A DNA stretch of 22,703 nt from a virus. The notes below the pieces were generated by a model. It did not search any database and was not told where the DNA came from. It was given only the letters and a program-made list of their open reading frames with translations. The stretch is from positions 1 to 22,703 of IMG/VR virus record IMGVR_UViG_3300042154_002092. The stretch is one strand, 5' to 3'. A program made the translations under genes and the position numbers. Positions 1 to 7,710 of the stretch are shown here, in pieces. Every line of letters begins with the position of its first letter. The first letter of the stretch is position 1.

Positions 1-127
1 GTGGGAATCTGTTCACTTTACTATTAAGATAAACTATAGTGTTATGACCAGTTTTAATCAACCAGTTGACATGACAGTCAAGTCTTTTGTCCCAGACTTT
101 ATAAATTCTTTGATATTTTGTTTTCAT
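1..127 (-). CDS. Hypothetical protein, 3' part cut by window edge
   Basis: An ATG at 125-127 on the minus strand opens a frame that runs without a stop to the left edge, giving 42 codons. It begins MKTKYQRIYK and is rich in basic and aromatic residues; no family is recognised. It lies in the direction of transcription of the neighbours, downstream of a hairpin (141-166). The rest of the gene lies outside the window, so it could be a chance open frame, but the orientation and absence of any competing frame make a real gene likely. Confidence 0.5.
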   Translation of the reverse strand, partial: MKTKYQRIYKVWDKRLDCHVNWLIKTGHNTIVYLNSKVNRFP

Positions 128-140
128 ATTAAAAAGAGGT

Positions 141-166
141 AAGGTTGGAAATGCTAAACCAACCTT
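141..166 (-). terminator. Hairpin, possible weak terminator
   Basis: A perfect 8-bp inverted repeat (AAGGTTGG at 141-148, CCAACCTT at 159-166) encloses a 10-nt loop. Read on the minus strand it is followed by ACCTCTTTTT, so the U-run starts a few bases after the stem. It sits between the membrane micro-ORF (213-293) and the partial gene at 1-127. It could end the operon transcript or be another RNA structure. The remaining stretch 167-212 shows nothing else I can name. Confidence 0.4.
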
Positions 167-212
167 CTATTGATCCTCCTAACTTAAACTAGAAAAAAGT
201 AAATAGCATTTT

Positions 213-293
213 TTAGTACTTGTCACCTTTAATTATAAATAAATATATGATACATATACCAATTACAATAAAAAAAATTCCTTTAGCTAACAT
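213..293 (-). CDS. 26-residue single-span membrane micro-protein
   Basis: An ATG at 291-293 shares one base with the TAA stop of the DUF932-like gene (TAATG), and the frame ends with TAA at 213-215. The 26-residue product is almost one hydrophobic helix (about residues 5-21, rich in Ile, Phe and Val) with a charged GDK tail. This predicts one transmembrane segment with no soluble domain. The stop/start coupling is the usual arrangement in this operon and is the main evidence that it is real. Function is unknown. Confidence 0.5.
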   Translation of the reverse strand: MLAKGIFFIVIGICIIYLFIIKGDKY

Positions 294-1195
294 TAGTCTG
301 CTAATATATATCTTTTTAAATCATCTTCATTAATTTCTTCAATATCATTTATATTTTTAATGCCAAAATCTATTAAAAATTCTTCTTCAGGAGGCATTGT
401 ATTAATTACATGAAAGTCAGAATTAATATTTTCAGAATAAGTTTTAATTCCTGCTGGTGTTAATAAATCAGCAACTATAAATTCATGAAACTTTCTGCTA
501 TCAGATAACCAAGTTCTTGGATGAGATTTTTTAAGAGCTGTAGTAACATGATTATAAAAGGTCCATGCATTTTCAGGATCTGAATTGTAATCAAAAGATG
601 GATGATCAATTTCAGATTTTACAGCAGATAATTGAGTAATATCTAAAATTTCTTTATCTATAAATAGTCTGCCTAACAATTCAGCTTGAGAACGTTTGAC
701 TAAAGGTGTATTTCTTAGAGAATCTCTATCTGCAAGAATTTTTTTGTAACGTTGTTCTGCATGAGTTATTTGATTCATTATTTGTAATTGAATATCACTA
801 AATGCAGAACCAGTATGTTTTCTTCCAAAATTCATAAGATCTCCATTGATCATTCCATTTGCACAAACAAATACATAAGCTCCAATAGCACATTGAAATC
901 TAGCTGATTTATCATAAGAGTTTGTCCAGGCAAACATCATTCCCATTTCTGATTCATTAGCTATTTGAGGATCTATACTTGTAGATTCAAGATGGTAAAT
1001 ACCTTGAACAACTTTTCCATCTTGGTTGCTTCTATATATTTCTTTTTTAATTATAAAACCATGATTAGTCAGTAATGTATGTGTAGTATCTATTACATCT
1101 TTGTGAGATACTACAGTATAAGATTGACTATAGTTAGGTAATGGCGCATTTTCAAGATAACTTCTTGTAGTTTCGGTTGGTTTTTTGTGTCCCAT
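293..1195 (-). CDS. DUF932-like phage/plasmid protein
   Basis: The 300-residue product resembles the DUF932 family found in phages and plasmids. Visible features are an N-terminal VVSHKDVID segment (about 28-36), a central glutamate- and methionine-rich stretch, and the motif VCANGM (110-115) followed by RKHTGSAF (125-132), which matches the family's 'CsNG...rkHt' signature as I recall it. The C-terminal third is less conserved, with an acidic end. The biochemical role of DUF932 proteins is not settled. It lies downstream of the polymerase in the same transcript, 24 bases after the 85-residue gene, and couples to a membrane micro-ORF by TAATG. Family assignment is from motif memory only. Confidence 0.6.
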   Translation of the reverse strand: MGHKKPTETTRSYLENAPLPNYSQSYTVVSHKDVIDTTHTLLTNHGFIIKKEIYRSNQDGKVVQGIYHLESTSIDPQIANESEMGMMFAWTNSYDKSARFQCAIGAYVFVCANGMINGDLMNFGRKHTGSAFSDIQLQIMNQITHAEQRYKKILADRDSLRNTPLVKRSQAELLGRLFIDKEILDITQLSAVKSEIDHPSFDYNSDPENAWTFYNHVTTALKKSHPRTWLSDSRKFHEFIVADLLTPAGIKTYSENINSDFHVINTMPPEEEFLIDFGIKNINDIEEINEDDLKRYILAD

Positions 1196-1219
1196 AAATA
1201 ATTTTAGTTTAATAAATTT

Positions 1220-1477
1220 TTAAAGTTTAAGATAAGGTTCATTCATACATTCTTCAAGTGAAGAGTTTGACATTTTTGCCAATAGAATAAGTTTTGCTGT
1301 AATATGTCCTATAGAAGTTTTAATTAAATCTTCTTCTCCATAGGCAGAGCTTGTATATAGGATTTTAGCATCCTCTTGAATTTTAATAACTAATTTAGCA
1401 CGGGTCATAGTTTCTAATATCTCCGTGCTTTTAGTTGCATGTTCTATAATTGTTTCTAATTCAAAGAAATCTTTCAT
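1220..1477 (-). CDS. Hypothetical 85-residue protein
   Basis: A small, mostly helical and acidic protein (begins MKDFFELETI) with no recognised motif. Its ATG overlaps the TGA stop of DNA polymerase in an ATGA, so it is probably translated by termination-reinitiation after the polymerase and made in comparable amounts. No membrane segment or cysteine cluster is seen. A polymerase accessory role would be guesswork based on position alone. Confidence 0.75.
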   Translation of the reverse strand: MKDFFELETIIEHATKSTEILETMTRAKLVIKIQEDAKILYTSSAYGEEDLIKTSIGHITAKLILLAKMSNSSLEECMNEPYLKL

Positions 1478-3465
1478 AATAAAGGTAGTTGTGTTGATGG
1501 TTTTTGAATAATATTATCAATCTCTTGTTCAATTGTTGTCATATAATAGTTTATATCTACATCATATTCTTCCCATTTTGGTTTGATTATCATTTTATTA
1601 TAAATAGTTTGTAACCATTTGCCAGCTTCAAGTTGAATCTCTCGGCTGTCTGTTTTATTAACTTTGACAATTTTAATACCCCTTTTAGAAATATAATATC
1701 TATTAATTTTTTGAAGAGGTTCTTCATGATAAACTCCGTCTTTAATTGACCGGGCCATTTGTTGCCAATCACCTTTTGTTTTAGCACCAATACAGTAATC
1801 TAAAATGTTTTTATTTGTTTTTAGATAGTTATATGGCAATACATTATGTACAAAGTACTGGTAAATGGCTTTTGGAATAACTAATTTAGACTTATTCTTA
1901 TGGAGAGGTAACTCATGGAAGTCAAATCTACCTTTCATTTTAGCAGGAGCATAAAAGAATTTAGGACCTTCAACTTTAAACAAGTAATGTGGATGTGAAG
2001 CATTAACTTCTCTCCAGGTTGTAATATCTACTTCTTTAAAATTGTTAAGAGCTATGTAGTTATTTACATCAGCAAGAATCATCTTTTGATATTCATCATG
2101 TTCTAACTGAAGGTTTGTTATTTTTTCCCACTCAGCACAAATCTCTAGATATTTTTCTTTGTGTTTTCTAGGGATTCTAGTTTCAATACCATCTGTATTT
2201 TGCATTAAAGCTACAGCATCTGGAATGTTCTCCATAATCATTTCATAAAGCATCATCAAACTTAACTGACCATTAACTGTGATTCTCATTGTAAACTCTG
2301 GGTCATAAAAAAAACTATTAACTTCATTACTTAATCCATATGTACTATTTAATATAATTTTAAATACATAATTCATCGGATCTTTTTTTGGAATAATTTT
2401 TCTTTGGTCAAAGAACCATTCATATTGTTTACAAAATACTTCTTTTGGAAAGTGTGCAGGTGACCATTGATTTCTAATAGCTAAATTTGGGTAAAAAGAA
2501 GTTACATCTGAAGTCATAATTACATAATCATCATCAGATTTATATACACCAGCTTTACGGGCTCCATGTACACCACCTAAACCAAAAGATGTTTCAACAC
2601 CTTTGTATGTTATTTTATGAGCAAAAGTTCCTTTTAGTTCATCAGCTTTAACAGTCATTGATTTAAACTTGGTAAGCAAACCTTTAAACTCTTCAGATTC
2701 AAACTTAATGTAAGGAAGCATGATATCATTCAACTTAATCAAACTTCTATAAGTTTTCATTTTCTTTAAATCCTTTTTGTTAATTTTTAGTTCCTGAGAT
2801 AAGTAGTAAGCAAATATTTCTTTACTAATTCTTGGTTCTGAAGCTGAGTATAAGTCTATATTATAAGTATTACTCAATTCTTTTCTTAATTTAATCTGAG
2901 ATACAGAACGTTTAAATACTTCTTTTGTAGATCTAATATCATTCAAACAGTATTCTATAATTGTATCAATTTGTTCTAATGTAGTAATCTCAGTAGTATG
3001 ATGAATAGGCATTTCTAAAATATTTTCCCAATCCATTCCATATTGTATCCATTTAAGACTAGAACGTTTGGCTGGGTTATCCCAATGATTCATTTTAAAT
3101 AAATCAATTTGTTGTATTTCCATGTTCCATGGAGCATAGTCTTGCCATTCATTAGTATCTTTTTTATGAATACATTTATTGGCATATATATAAATTATTT
3201 TACTAATATCACAACCATCTAAGTTTTCCCATAAGATATAGTTATCTAAAATATATTGTGTTATTTGCCCATCAAAAGCTAAACCATTATAAGAAATATG
3301 CCATTCTTTGTTGGTTTTATTATAATGTAAAAACTTTATAAATTCTTTAAAGTCATTACGTAAATTGTGAACTACAAATGTCTTTGATTCATTTGTTTTA
3401 TAGTCCTCAAAACAAGCAACAAAACAGTTGCTCAATGTTTCAAAATCATGTACCCAGTTGTTCAT
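1474..3465 (-). CDS. Family B DNA polymerase with 3'-5' exonuclease
   Basis: A replicative phage DNA polymerase of family B, 663 residues from the chosen ATG. The proofreading domain has Exo I (D7-x-E9 in HDFETL), Exo II (N60 with F64-D65) and Exo III (Y172-x3-D176). The polymerase domain has motif A (D320...Y325-P), motif B (K369...N373-S-T-Y376-G) and motif C, which reads NTDG at 423-426. The first Asp of the usual DTD is therefore Asn, while D425 remains. A TTG fifteen bases upstream (3480) would extend the frame, but it falls in the A/T run of the preceding terminator, so the ATG at 3463-3465 is preferred. The size is close to protein-primed or small phage polymerases, but I see no terminal-protein gene. 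It works with the primase, helicase and SSB of this window. Confidence 0.93.
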   Translation of the reverse strand: MNNWVHDFETLSNCFVACFEDYKTNESKTFVVHNLRNDFKEFIKFLHYNKTNKEWHISYNGLAFDGQITQYILDNYILWENLDGCDISKIIYIYANKCIHKKDTNEWQDYAPWNMEIQQIDLFKMNHWDNPAKRSSLKWIQYGMDWENILEMPIHHTTEITTLEQIDTIIEYCLNDIRSTKEVFKRSVSQIKLRKELSNTYNIDLYSASEPRISKEIFAYYLSQELKINKKDLKKMKTYRSLIKLNDIMLPYIKFESEEFKGLLTKFKSMTVKADELKGTFAHKITYKGVETSFGLGGVHGARKAGVYKSDDDYVIMTSDVTSFYPNLAIRNQWSPAHFPKEVFCKQYEWFFDQRKIIPKKDPMNYVFKIILNSTYGLSNEVNSFFYDPEFTMRITVNGQLSLMMLYEMIMENIPDAVALMQNTDGIETRIPRKHKEKYLEICAEWEKITNLQLEHDEYQKMILADVNNYIALNNFKEVDITTWREVNASHPHYLFKVEGPKFFYAPAKMKGRFDFHELPLHKNKSKLVIPKAIYQYFVHNVLPYNYLKTNKNILDYCIGAKTKGDWQQMARSIKDGVYHEEPLQKINRYYISKRGIKIVKVNKTDSREIQLEAGKWLQTIYNKMIIKPKWEEYDVDINYYMTTIEQEIDNIIQKPSTQLPLL

Positions 3466-3478
3466 AAAAATTTTAAGC

Positions 3479-3507
3479 AAAAAAAAGGGGAATGTTAATT
3501 CCCCCTT
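3479..3507 (-). terminator. Rho-independent terminator after the 3526 gene
   Basis: On the minus strand the sequence reads AAGGGGGAA-TTAACA-TTCCCC followed by a run of eight T. Stem arms are 3487-3492 and 3499-3504, and the U-run is 3479-3486. It lies between the 140-residue gene and DNA polymerase, so it should make the polymerase mRNA less abundant than that of its upstream neighbour. Confidence 0.85.
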
Positions 3508-3525
3508 GTAAAATATTTTTAATAG

Positions 3526-3948
3526 TTAAGGTGCTATAATTAAAGGTTGTTTTGTTTCAACTTTAGTTGTATCAACTAAAAAAGATTTAAAATCAAAACT
3601 TGAAGCATTTATTGCAAACAAATTAATAAACAGTTCAATGTCAGAATGTTCAGTAAGGTAAAACTCATTGAAAACTCTAATAGACACACGTTGTTCTTTA
3701 ACAACTTTTCCAGTTTGAGCATTTGGTACTCTTAATTTTTGAGGTTCTCCATCTTCAGTAAGTCTTGGGACCATGTGAAAAACTTCTTTTTCAGTTTTAC
3801 TAATTAAAACTAAAACCCCACTTGATGGGTCAAATAAACATTCTGCGTATGGTGAGTCTGTGCTCACAGGAATTAAAGAAAAAGATTTGGCATTTCTGAA
3901 TGCTGAATTAACTAACATCATGTTTCCGCCGATTGGTTGGTTTGTCAT
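3526..3948 (-). CDS. Hypothetical conserved phage protein, 140 aa
   Basis: A 140-residue soluble protein beginning MTNQPIGGNM with a beta-rich middle (LFDPSSGVLVLIS, FHMVPRL) and no recognised catalytic motif. Proteins of this look are, from memory, recurrent in phages of Bacteroidota, but I cannot name a function. It overlaps the upstream gene by ATGA, and a TACCTTTG element 18 bases before its ATG could give it a separate promoter. It is followed by a strong intrinsic terminator, one of only three clear ones in the window; the others follow SSB and the AAA+ ATPase. That suggests it is made in large amounts, as expected for a structural or binding protein rather than an enzyme. Confidence 0.8.
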   Translation of the reverse strand: MTNQPIGGNMMLVNSAFRNAKSFSLIPVSTDSPYAECLFDPSSGVLVLISKTEKEVFHMVPRLTEDGEPQKLRVPNAQTGKVVKEQRVSIRVFNEFYLTEHSDIELFINLFAINASSFDFKSFLVDTTKVETKQPLIIAP

Positions 3949-4532
3949 ATTGTATTTTGTGAGGTCAAAGGTATAGAATTTGTTTTTGATAAATCATATT
4001 TTTTATAAAAATTTGTGTCAAAGGTTTCTTTAATTAAATCCGGTTTGTCACATAATTCATGATTTTCTAAAATAATATCTAAAGATACCTCAAGTTCTTC
4101 TGAATATAATTTATGATATTTATCTGGATGTAAATATGTATTTATATGATTGGCTATAACTCCTGCATTTCCAAAAAAGTTAAGTATAATGTTTTTAGTT
4201 TTTACATCAAATTTTGAATAGTGGCCTTCTTTAAAATGTTCAACATCATTTTTATATTTTTGATAATTAAAAATATACAGATGATGTTTATTATCTAAAT
4301 TATAATATTTTTCAAATAAAGGATGGCTAAATAATAAATCTTTTTCAAAAAATGTAAACTTATCGTTTCTTTCTGCAACATATAAACACAAAAATTTTGC
4401 ATCAGACATAGAGTATTTTGGATTCCAGCAAATAAAACTTTCTACTGGAACATATAAAAGTCCTTTTCTAAACTGAAGTAAAGGATAAAGAAAAACCTTA
4501 CTCTTCTGAAAATATTGTGAATATACAGACAT
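3945..4532 (-). CDS. Hypothetical protein, 195 aa
   Basis: A 195-residue protein rich in aromatic and lysine residues, starting MSVYSQYFQK. It has an N-terminal hydrophobic/aromatic part (FLYPLLQF, YVPVESFICW), and the C-terminal half is charged. No catalytic motif, zinc site or clear membrane span is seen. It sits between the RecB/Cas4-like exonuclease (one-base gap) and the 140-residue gene (ATGA overlap), so it belongs to the same transcript. Function not recognised. Confidence 0.75.
   Translation of the reverse strand: MSVYSQYFQKSKVFLYPLLQFRKGLLYVPVESFICWNPKYSMSDAKFLCLYVAERNDKFTFFEKDLLFSHPLFEKYYNLDNKHHLYIFNYQKYKNDVEHFKEGHYSKFDVKTKNIILNFFGNAGVIANHINTYLHPDKYHKLYSEELEVSLDIILENHELCDKPDLIKETFDTNFYKKYDLSKTNSIPLTSQNTI
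3966..3973 (-). promoter_or_regulatory. Possible Bacteroidota -7 element (TACCTTTG)
   Basis: TACCTTTG on the minus strand matches TAnnTTTG and ends 17 bases before the ATG at 3948, a sensible distance. No convincing TTG -33 box is seen upstream, and the element lies inside the end of the preceding coding region. In AT-rich DNA such octamers occur by chance. Confidence 0.3.
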
Positions 4533-4533
4533 T

Positions 4534-5553
4534 TTACAAAGTTATTATATTTGTTAAATAGTGAAACGGTAAACTATAATCTTTGTTTATATAATGATAC
4601 TCAGCTTGATTAAGAGTATCTAAAAGTCTTTCTCCCCATTGCATCATTGTTTCATCTGAAACACTAAATACATAAACTTGGTTGTATTTATCAATTACTA
4701 CAAACTTAAACACAATATTATATGTTTGTTCTTCTGATGTTAGATTTGATAATACAAGTTTATAATACATAGCAGCTTGAAGCCAGTAATTGTAACGTTC
4801 AACACTTTCCGCAAATTGAGTAATTGTAGATGATGTAGTTTTTAAATCACATATTACTACACTTTTAGTTTCAGAATTTACTTTGTAATAATCTAAAATA
4901 CCTTTTATGTCAAATGGTTTATTTTCTAAAGCTGTTGTAAGTAATTTTTCAGCATAACTTTGAACAGGATCTAATGGAAAATCAGTTTGAATATTTTCAA
5001 ATAATTCCTGAACATCTTTATGATCTTTTAAAATCTCAACTTGGGCTTTACATCTTTCTAACATCTCATTATCTACAACATCTACAGAAGAATTATTTAT
5101 AAATTCCCAATAGACTTGATTGTCATCTGTTTGAATTTTGTTGAGTCTTTTTTGGTTTCCCGTTTCACCTGTTTTTTTATCATCTACAAAAGCCTGATAT
5201 AAATCAGCAGTTTTTAATGCACTTAGGATTGCAGTTTTTAATTCAGGATTATTAATCCTGATATCTTTTTCTTTTGTCAAATCTTTAAGCAGATTCAGAA
5301 CAGATTTAACAGAATCCGGAGGCACTTTGCCCGGTACAATATTAAACTTTGAAGTTAGTTGTTTAGGTTCAAACAGTAAACAATGGATAAGCTTCCCTTC
5401 AATGAGGTGCTTACCTAATTTCTCTTCTCTATTGAGAAGAATATAATCTTTATAAAATAAAGATGGTGCATATAATAGTTTACTCAGGGATGAATAACTA
5501 AAACTAAATTTTTTAGAGTAAAACTCTTTTTCTTTTGCTAAATCTGTATACAT
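4534..5553 (-). CDS. PD-(D/E)XK exonuclease, RecB/Cas4/ExoVIII-like
   Basis: A 339-residue nuclease of the PD-(D/E)XK superfamily. Motifs in order: S-x-S-x-L near 19-25 followed by the EGKLIHCLLFEP region (52-63, with H57), catalytic D221 in KGILDYY, D236-L-K238 in VVICDLKTT, and Q259-x3-Y263 in YWLQAAMYY. This order (H, D, D/E-x-K, Q-x3-Y) is typical of RecB/Cas4 and the phage ExoVIII/DUF3799-type exonucleases. The likely role is double-strand end resection for annealing-type recombination with the window's Sak4-like ATPase and SSB. There is no visible four-cysteine iron-sulfur cluster, unlike true Cas4. Its start overlaps the end of the upstream gene by 16 bases. Confidence 0.82.
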   Translation of the reverse strand: MYTDLAKEKEFYSKKFSFSYSSLSKLLYAPSLFYKDYILLNREEKLGKHLIEGKLIHCLLFEPKQLTSKFNIVPGKVPPDSVKSVLNLLKDLTKEKDIRINNPELKTAILSALKTADLYQAFVDDKKTGETGNQKRLNKIQTDDNQVYWEFINNSSVDVVDNEMLERCKAQVEILKDHKDVQELFENIQTDFPLDPVQSYAEKLLTTALENKPFDIKGILDYYKVNSETKSVVICDLKTTSSTITQFAESVERYNYWLQAAMYYKLVLSNLTSEEQTYNIVFKFVVIDKYNQVYVFSVSDETMMQWGERLLDTLNQAEYHYINKDYSLPFHYLTNIITL

Positions 5554-6686
5554 TCTTTTTTTATTATTGAATTTTTATATTTGCCCACTAAGTAAATAGA
5601 TTCTAGATCTATTGCGAACACATTGTTGTTAAGACCAATGGTGCTTTTAATTACAGAATCATACATCTTTTGAATTGTTTTTTTTACAATAAAGTCTGTT
5701 AATTTATTTTCAACTTCTAATAATTTTATGTATTTATCATAAGGCCACTGATTGCTGCCATTTTTACTACCAGAAAATTTCTCAAGTCTTTTGCGTAATG
5801 TTTTTATATTAATGTTATTCCAATTATTACAATCTTTAAAATAATCATAATACCAAAAGAATAAATAACTAACAATATCAAAAGATTTTTCAATATTACA
5901 ATTACTTAGCATTTCTAAAACTAAAGTTCTGTTGTCTTTGTCTTTACTTTGAATCATTTTAGATACCTGATCAAATTGATCTTCATCTATTACTGCTAAA
6001 TCTTCTGAGATAATCTTATTGATTTCAACATCTTTTACAATCAATGCTGTTGTATTACGCAATTGATCATACAAAGCTACATTACCATCTCTGATAACCA
6101 TATCTCTATTACCATCATAATCATATTCTGATACTTTAGTGGCAATATCATCTGCTACAGGTGATGTGTATCTGTAGTCTTTAACAACCTTGATGCATAT
6201 GTAAGCTTCTTTTTCTACTATAGATAAAAATTCTTTGCATTTATCTAATCCTGATTCAGTTAACTGATCATTTTGTTTTAGCATATTAAATACTTCAAAC
6301 ATTTGAGCATAAGTTATTGATTCAGTCCAATCAAGTGTAAGTAGATTAATAATTAATTTTTCTGATACAATATGAATATCTGCTAACTCTGCATCTCTAA
6401 TGATTTTTACATTAAACTTTGTTTTTAGCAAATCTAATTTTTGTCTAGGTAATTCTAAATTAGGATACCTGTATATTTTTTTATCTTGCAAATCAATTGC
6501 TTTATCTGAAGTAATTATATTTAGTAGAGCAAGTTCTTTTTCATTAGGATAATAACTTTTAGATCTTCCAAAATAATAACCATCTTCTTTTAAACTAAAA
6601 GACCCAATACCAAGTTTTTCCTTTCCGTTTAACCAGGTTGAATGTTCAGCTGAAACAGTTATGTTTAATTTATAATGTTTTTTCAT
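5538..6686 (-). CDS. Tandem paralogue A, unknown function
   Basis: A 382-residue protein, first of three adjacent genes that look related. It contains a segment at about 80-110 of the form 'P-RxKLxLLK...D-x-ELADIHIVSEK', a central variable part, and at about 228-300 the block FDQVSKMIQSKDKDN...LEMLSNCNIEKSFDI. Both blocks recur in the next two genes, and the second also in the 119-residue gene at 12254. The first block looks like a small alpha/beta fold ending in 'AD-hydrophobic-I', somewhat like BRCT; the second is helical. No catalytic residues are evident. Four bases separate it from the next gene upstream. Confidence 0.8.
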   Translation of the reverse strand: MKKHYKLNITVSAEHSTWLNGKEKLGIGSFSLKEDGYYFGRSKSYYPNEKELALLNIITSDKAIDLQDKKIYRYPNLELPRQKLDLLKTKFNVKIIRDAELADIHIVSEKLIINLLTLDWTESITYAQMFEVFNMLKQNDQLTESGLDKCKEFLSIVEKEAYICIKVVKDYRYTSPVADDIATKVSEYDYDGNRDMVIRDGNVALYDQLRNTTALIVKDVEINKIISEDLAVIDEDQFDQVSKMIQSKDKDNRTLVLEMLSNCNIEKSFDIVSYLFFWYYDYFKDCNNWNNINIKTLRKRLEKFSGSKNGSNQWPYDKYIKLLEVENKLTDFIVKKTIQKMYDSVIKSTIGLNNNVFAIDLESIYLVGKYKNSIIKKECIQI

Positions 6687-6690
6687 TATT

Positions 6691-7710
6691 TTATTTGTTA
6701 TTTTTATTATTATTAAATTTTATTAAAGATGTTTTGATTACACAGTTGGGTTTTGAATTAGGTCTAAATAAAGTTTTTTCTAACAAAAGTTTTGCTAATT
6801 CATTTGCCGCAAATTCTGTAAAACATTTTTTTGTTTGTAGTAAATTTTTAATGCTGTAAAAAGTAGTTATGTCATCTTTTATAAGTGTTACACATACATC
6901 TTTCATTGCAATTCTAAAACTTTTACTGTTTACACTTTTCCAATTCTTTAAAGCTTTTAAATTTACTATATGTTTTGTTAAAAGTAGAGTCAATACATCA
7001 TAAGATTTTTTGTAATTTGAATTACACATAATCTCTAAAGCTAGATTAGCATTATCCGTATCCTTACTGTTTAACATTCCGGATAGTCTTTTATAATCAG
7101 CTTTAGTTAGTATAATTGATTCTTCAGATAATAAATTTAGAAACTCTATATCAGATACTTTTGTACGGTTATTTATAGCATCATAAAACTGGATGTGACC
7201 ATTTGGAATATATGTTATTCTTTCTATACTTGGTGTATTTTTAACATAAACTTTTAAAGTATTATCTATAGCTACCATTATTGGGTTAAATATAAACATA
7301 TCATCTGTAGGAGAAAGAATTGTATCACTAGAAAGATTTTTTAAACCAGATTTAGTTTCAATCTCAGTTAATACATTTATTAGTTCTTTATAATTATATG
7401 CCTTTCTATAAGCTTTAAAAAGCATGCGGTTTAATACATTTGAATTTCCTACAACAACATCTGCTTTTTCAATATCATTTGTGAATGATATACCAAATTT
7501 TTTACATGCATTTTCTTTTTTAAGTTGAGGAATATGTATAGATGAAGCTACAAAGATTGTTTTGTTTTTTATTATTTTTGTTATAGATTTATTTGAATTT
7601 AATACAGTCCACTCCATATAATTATAATCTTCACGTTTTCCTAAATCATATATAGTACATTTAAAACCCCCATTACAATGCTGAATACTTGCTTGAATTA
7701 CTTTTGTCAT
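6691..7710 (-). CDS. Tandem paralogue B, unknown function
   Basis: A 339-residue protein sharing two blocks with its neighbours. One lies at about 53-90 (IPQLKKENACKKFGISF then NDIEKADVVVGNS) and one at about 198-270 (ILTKADYKRLSGMLNSKDTDN, then LALEIMCNSNYKKSYDVLTLL). The second block is the clearest match to paralogue A and to the 119-residue gene. The C-terminus is asparagine- and lysine-rich. Its ATG overlaps the stop of paralogue C by ATGA. Function unknown; the tandem arrangement indicates duplication followed by strong divergence. Confidence 0.8.
   Translation of the reverse strand: MTKVIQASIQHCNGGFKCTIYDLGKREDYNYMEWTVLNSNKSITKIIKNKTIFVASSIHIPQLKKENACKKFGISFTNDIEKADVVVGNSNVLNRMLFKAYRKAYNYKELINVLTEIETKSGLKNLSSDTILSPTDDMFIFNPIMVAIDNTLKVYVKNTPSIERITYIPNGHIQFYDAINNRTKVSDIEFLNLLSEESIILTKADYKRLSGMLNSKDTDNANLALEIMCNSNYKKSYDVLTLLLTKHIVNLKALKNWKSVNSKSFRIAMKDVCVTLIKDDITTFYSIKNLLQTKKCFTEFAANELAKLLLEKTLFRPNSKPNCVIKTSLIKFNNNKNNK

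Noticed and set aside
1590-1790. Second minus-strand frame of 66 codons inside the polymerase gene
   Set aside because: Fully inside the family B polymerase frame, which carries the recognisable motifs.
3466-3480. TTG start extending the polymerase by five codons
   Set aside because: It overlaps the A/T run of the preceding terminator; the ATG at 3465 is immediately before Exo I and is the better start.
4690-4715. Internal CAAACTTA as a minus-strand -7 promoter box
   Set aside because: Lies in the middle of the exonuclease gene without a -33 box; such octamers are expected by chance in AT-rich DNA.
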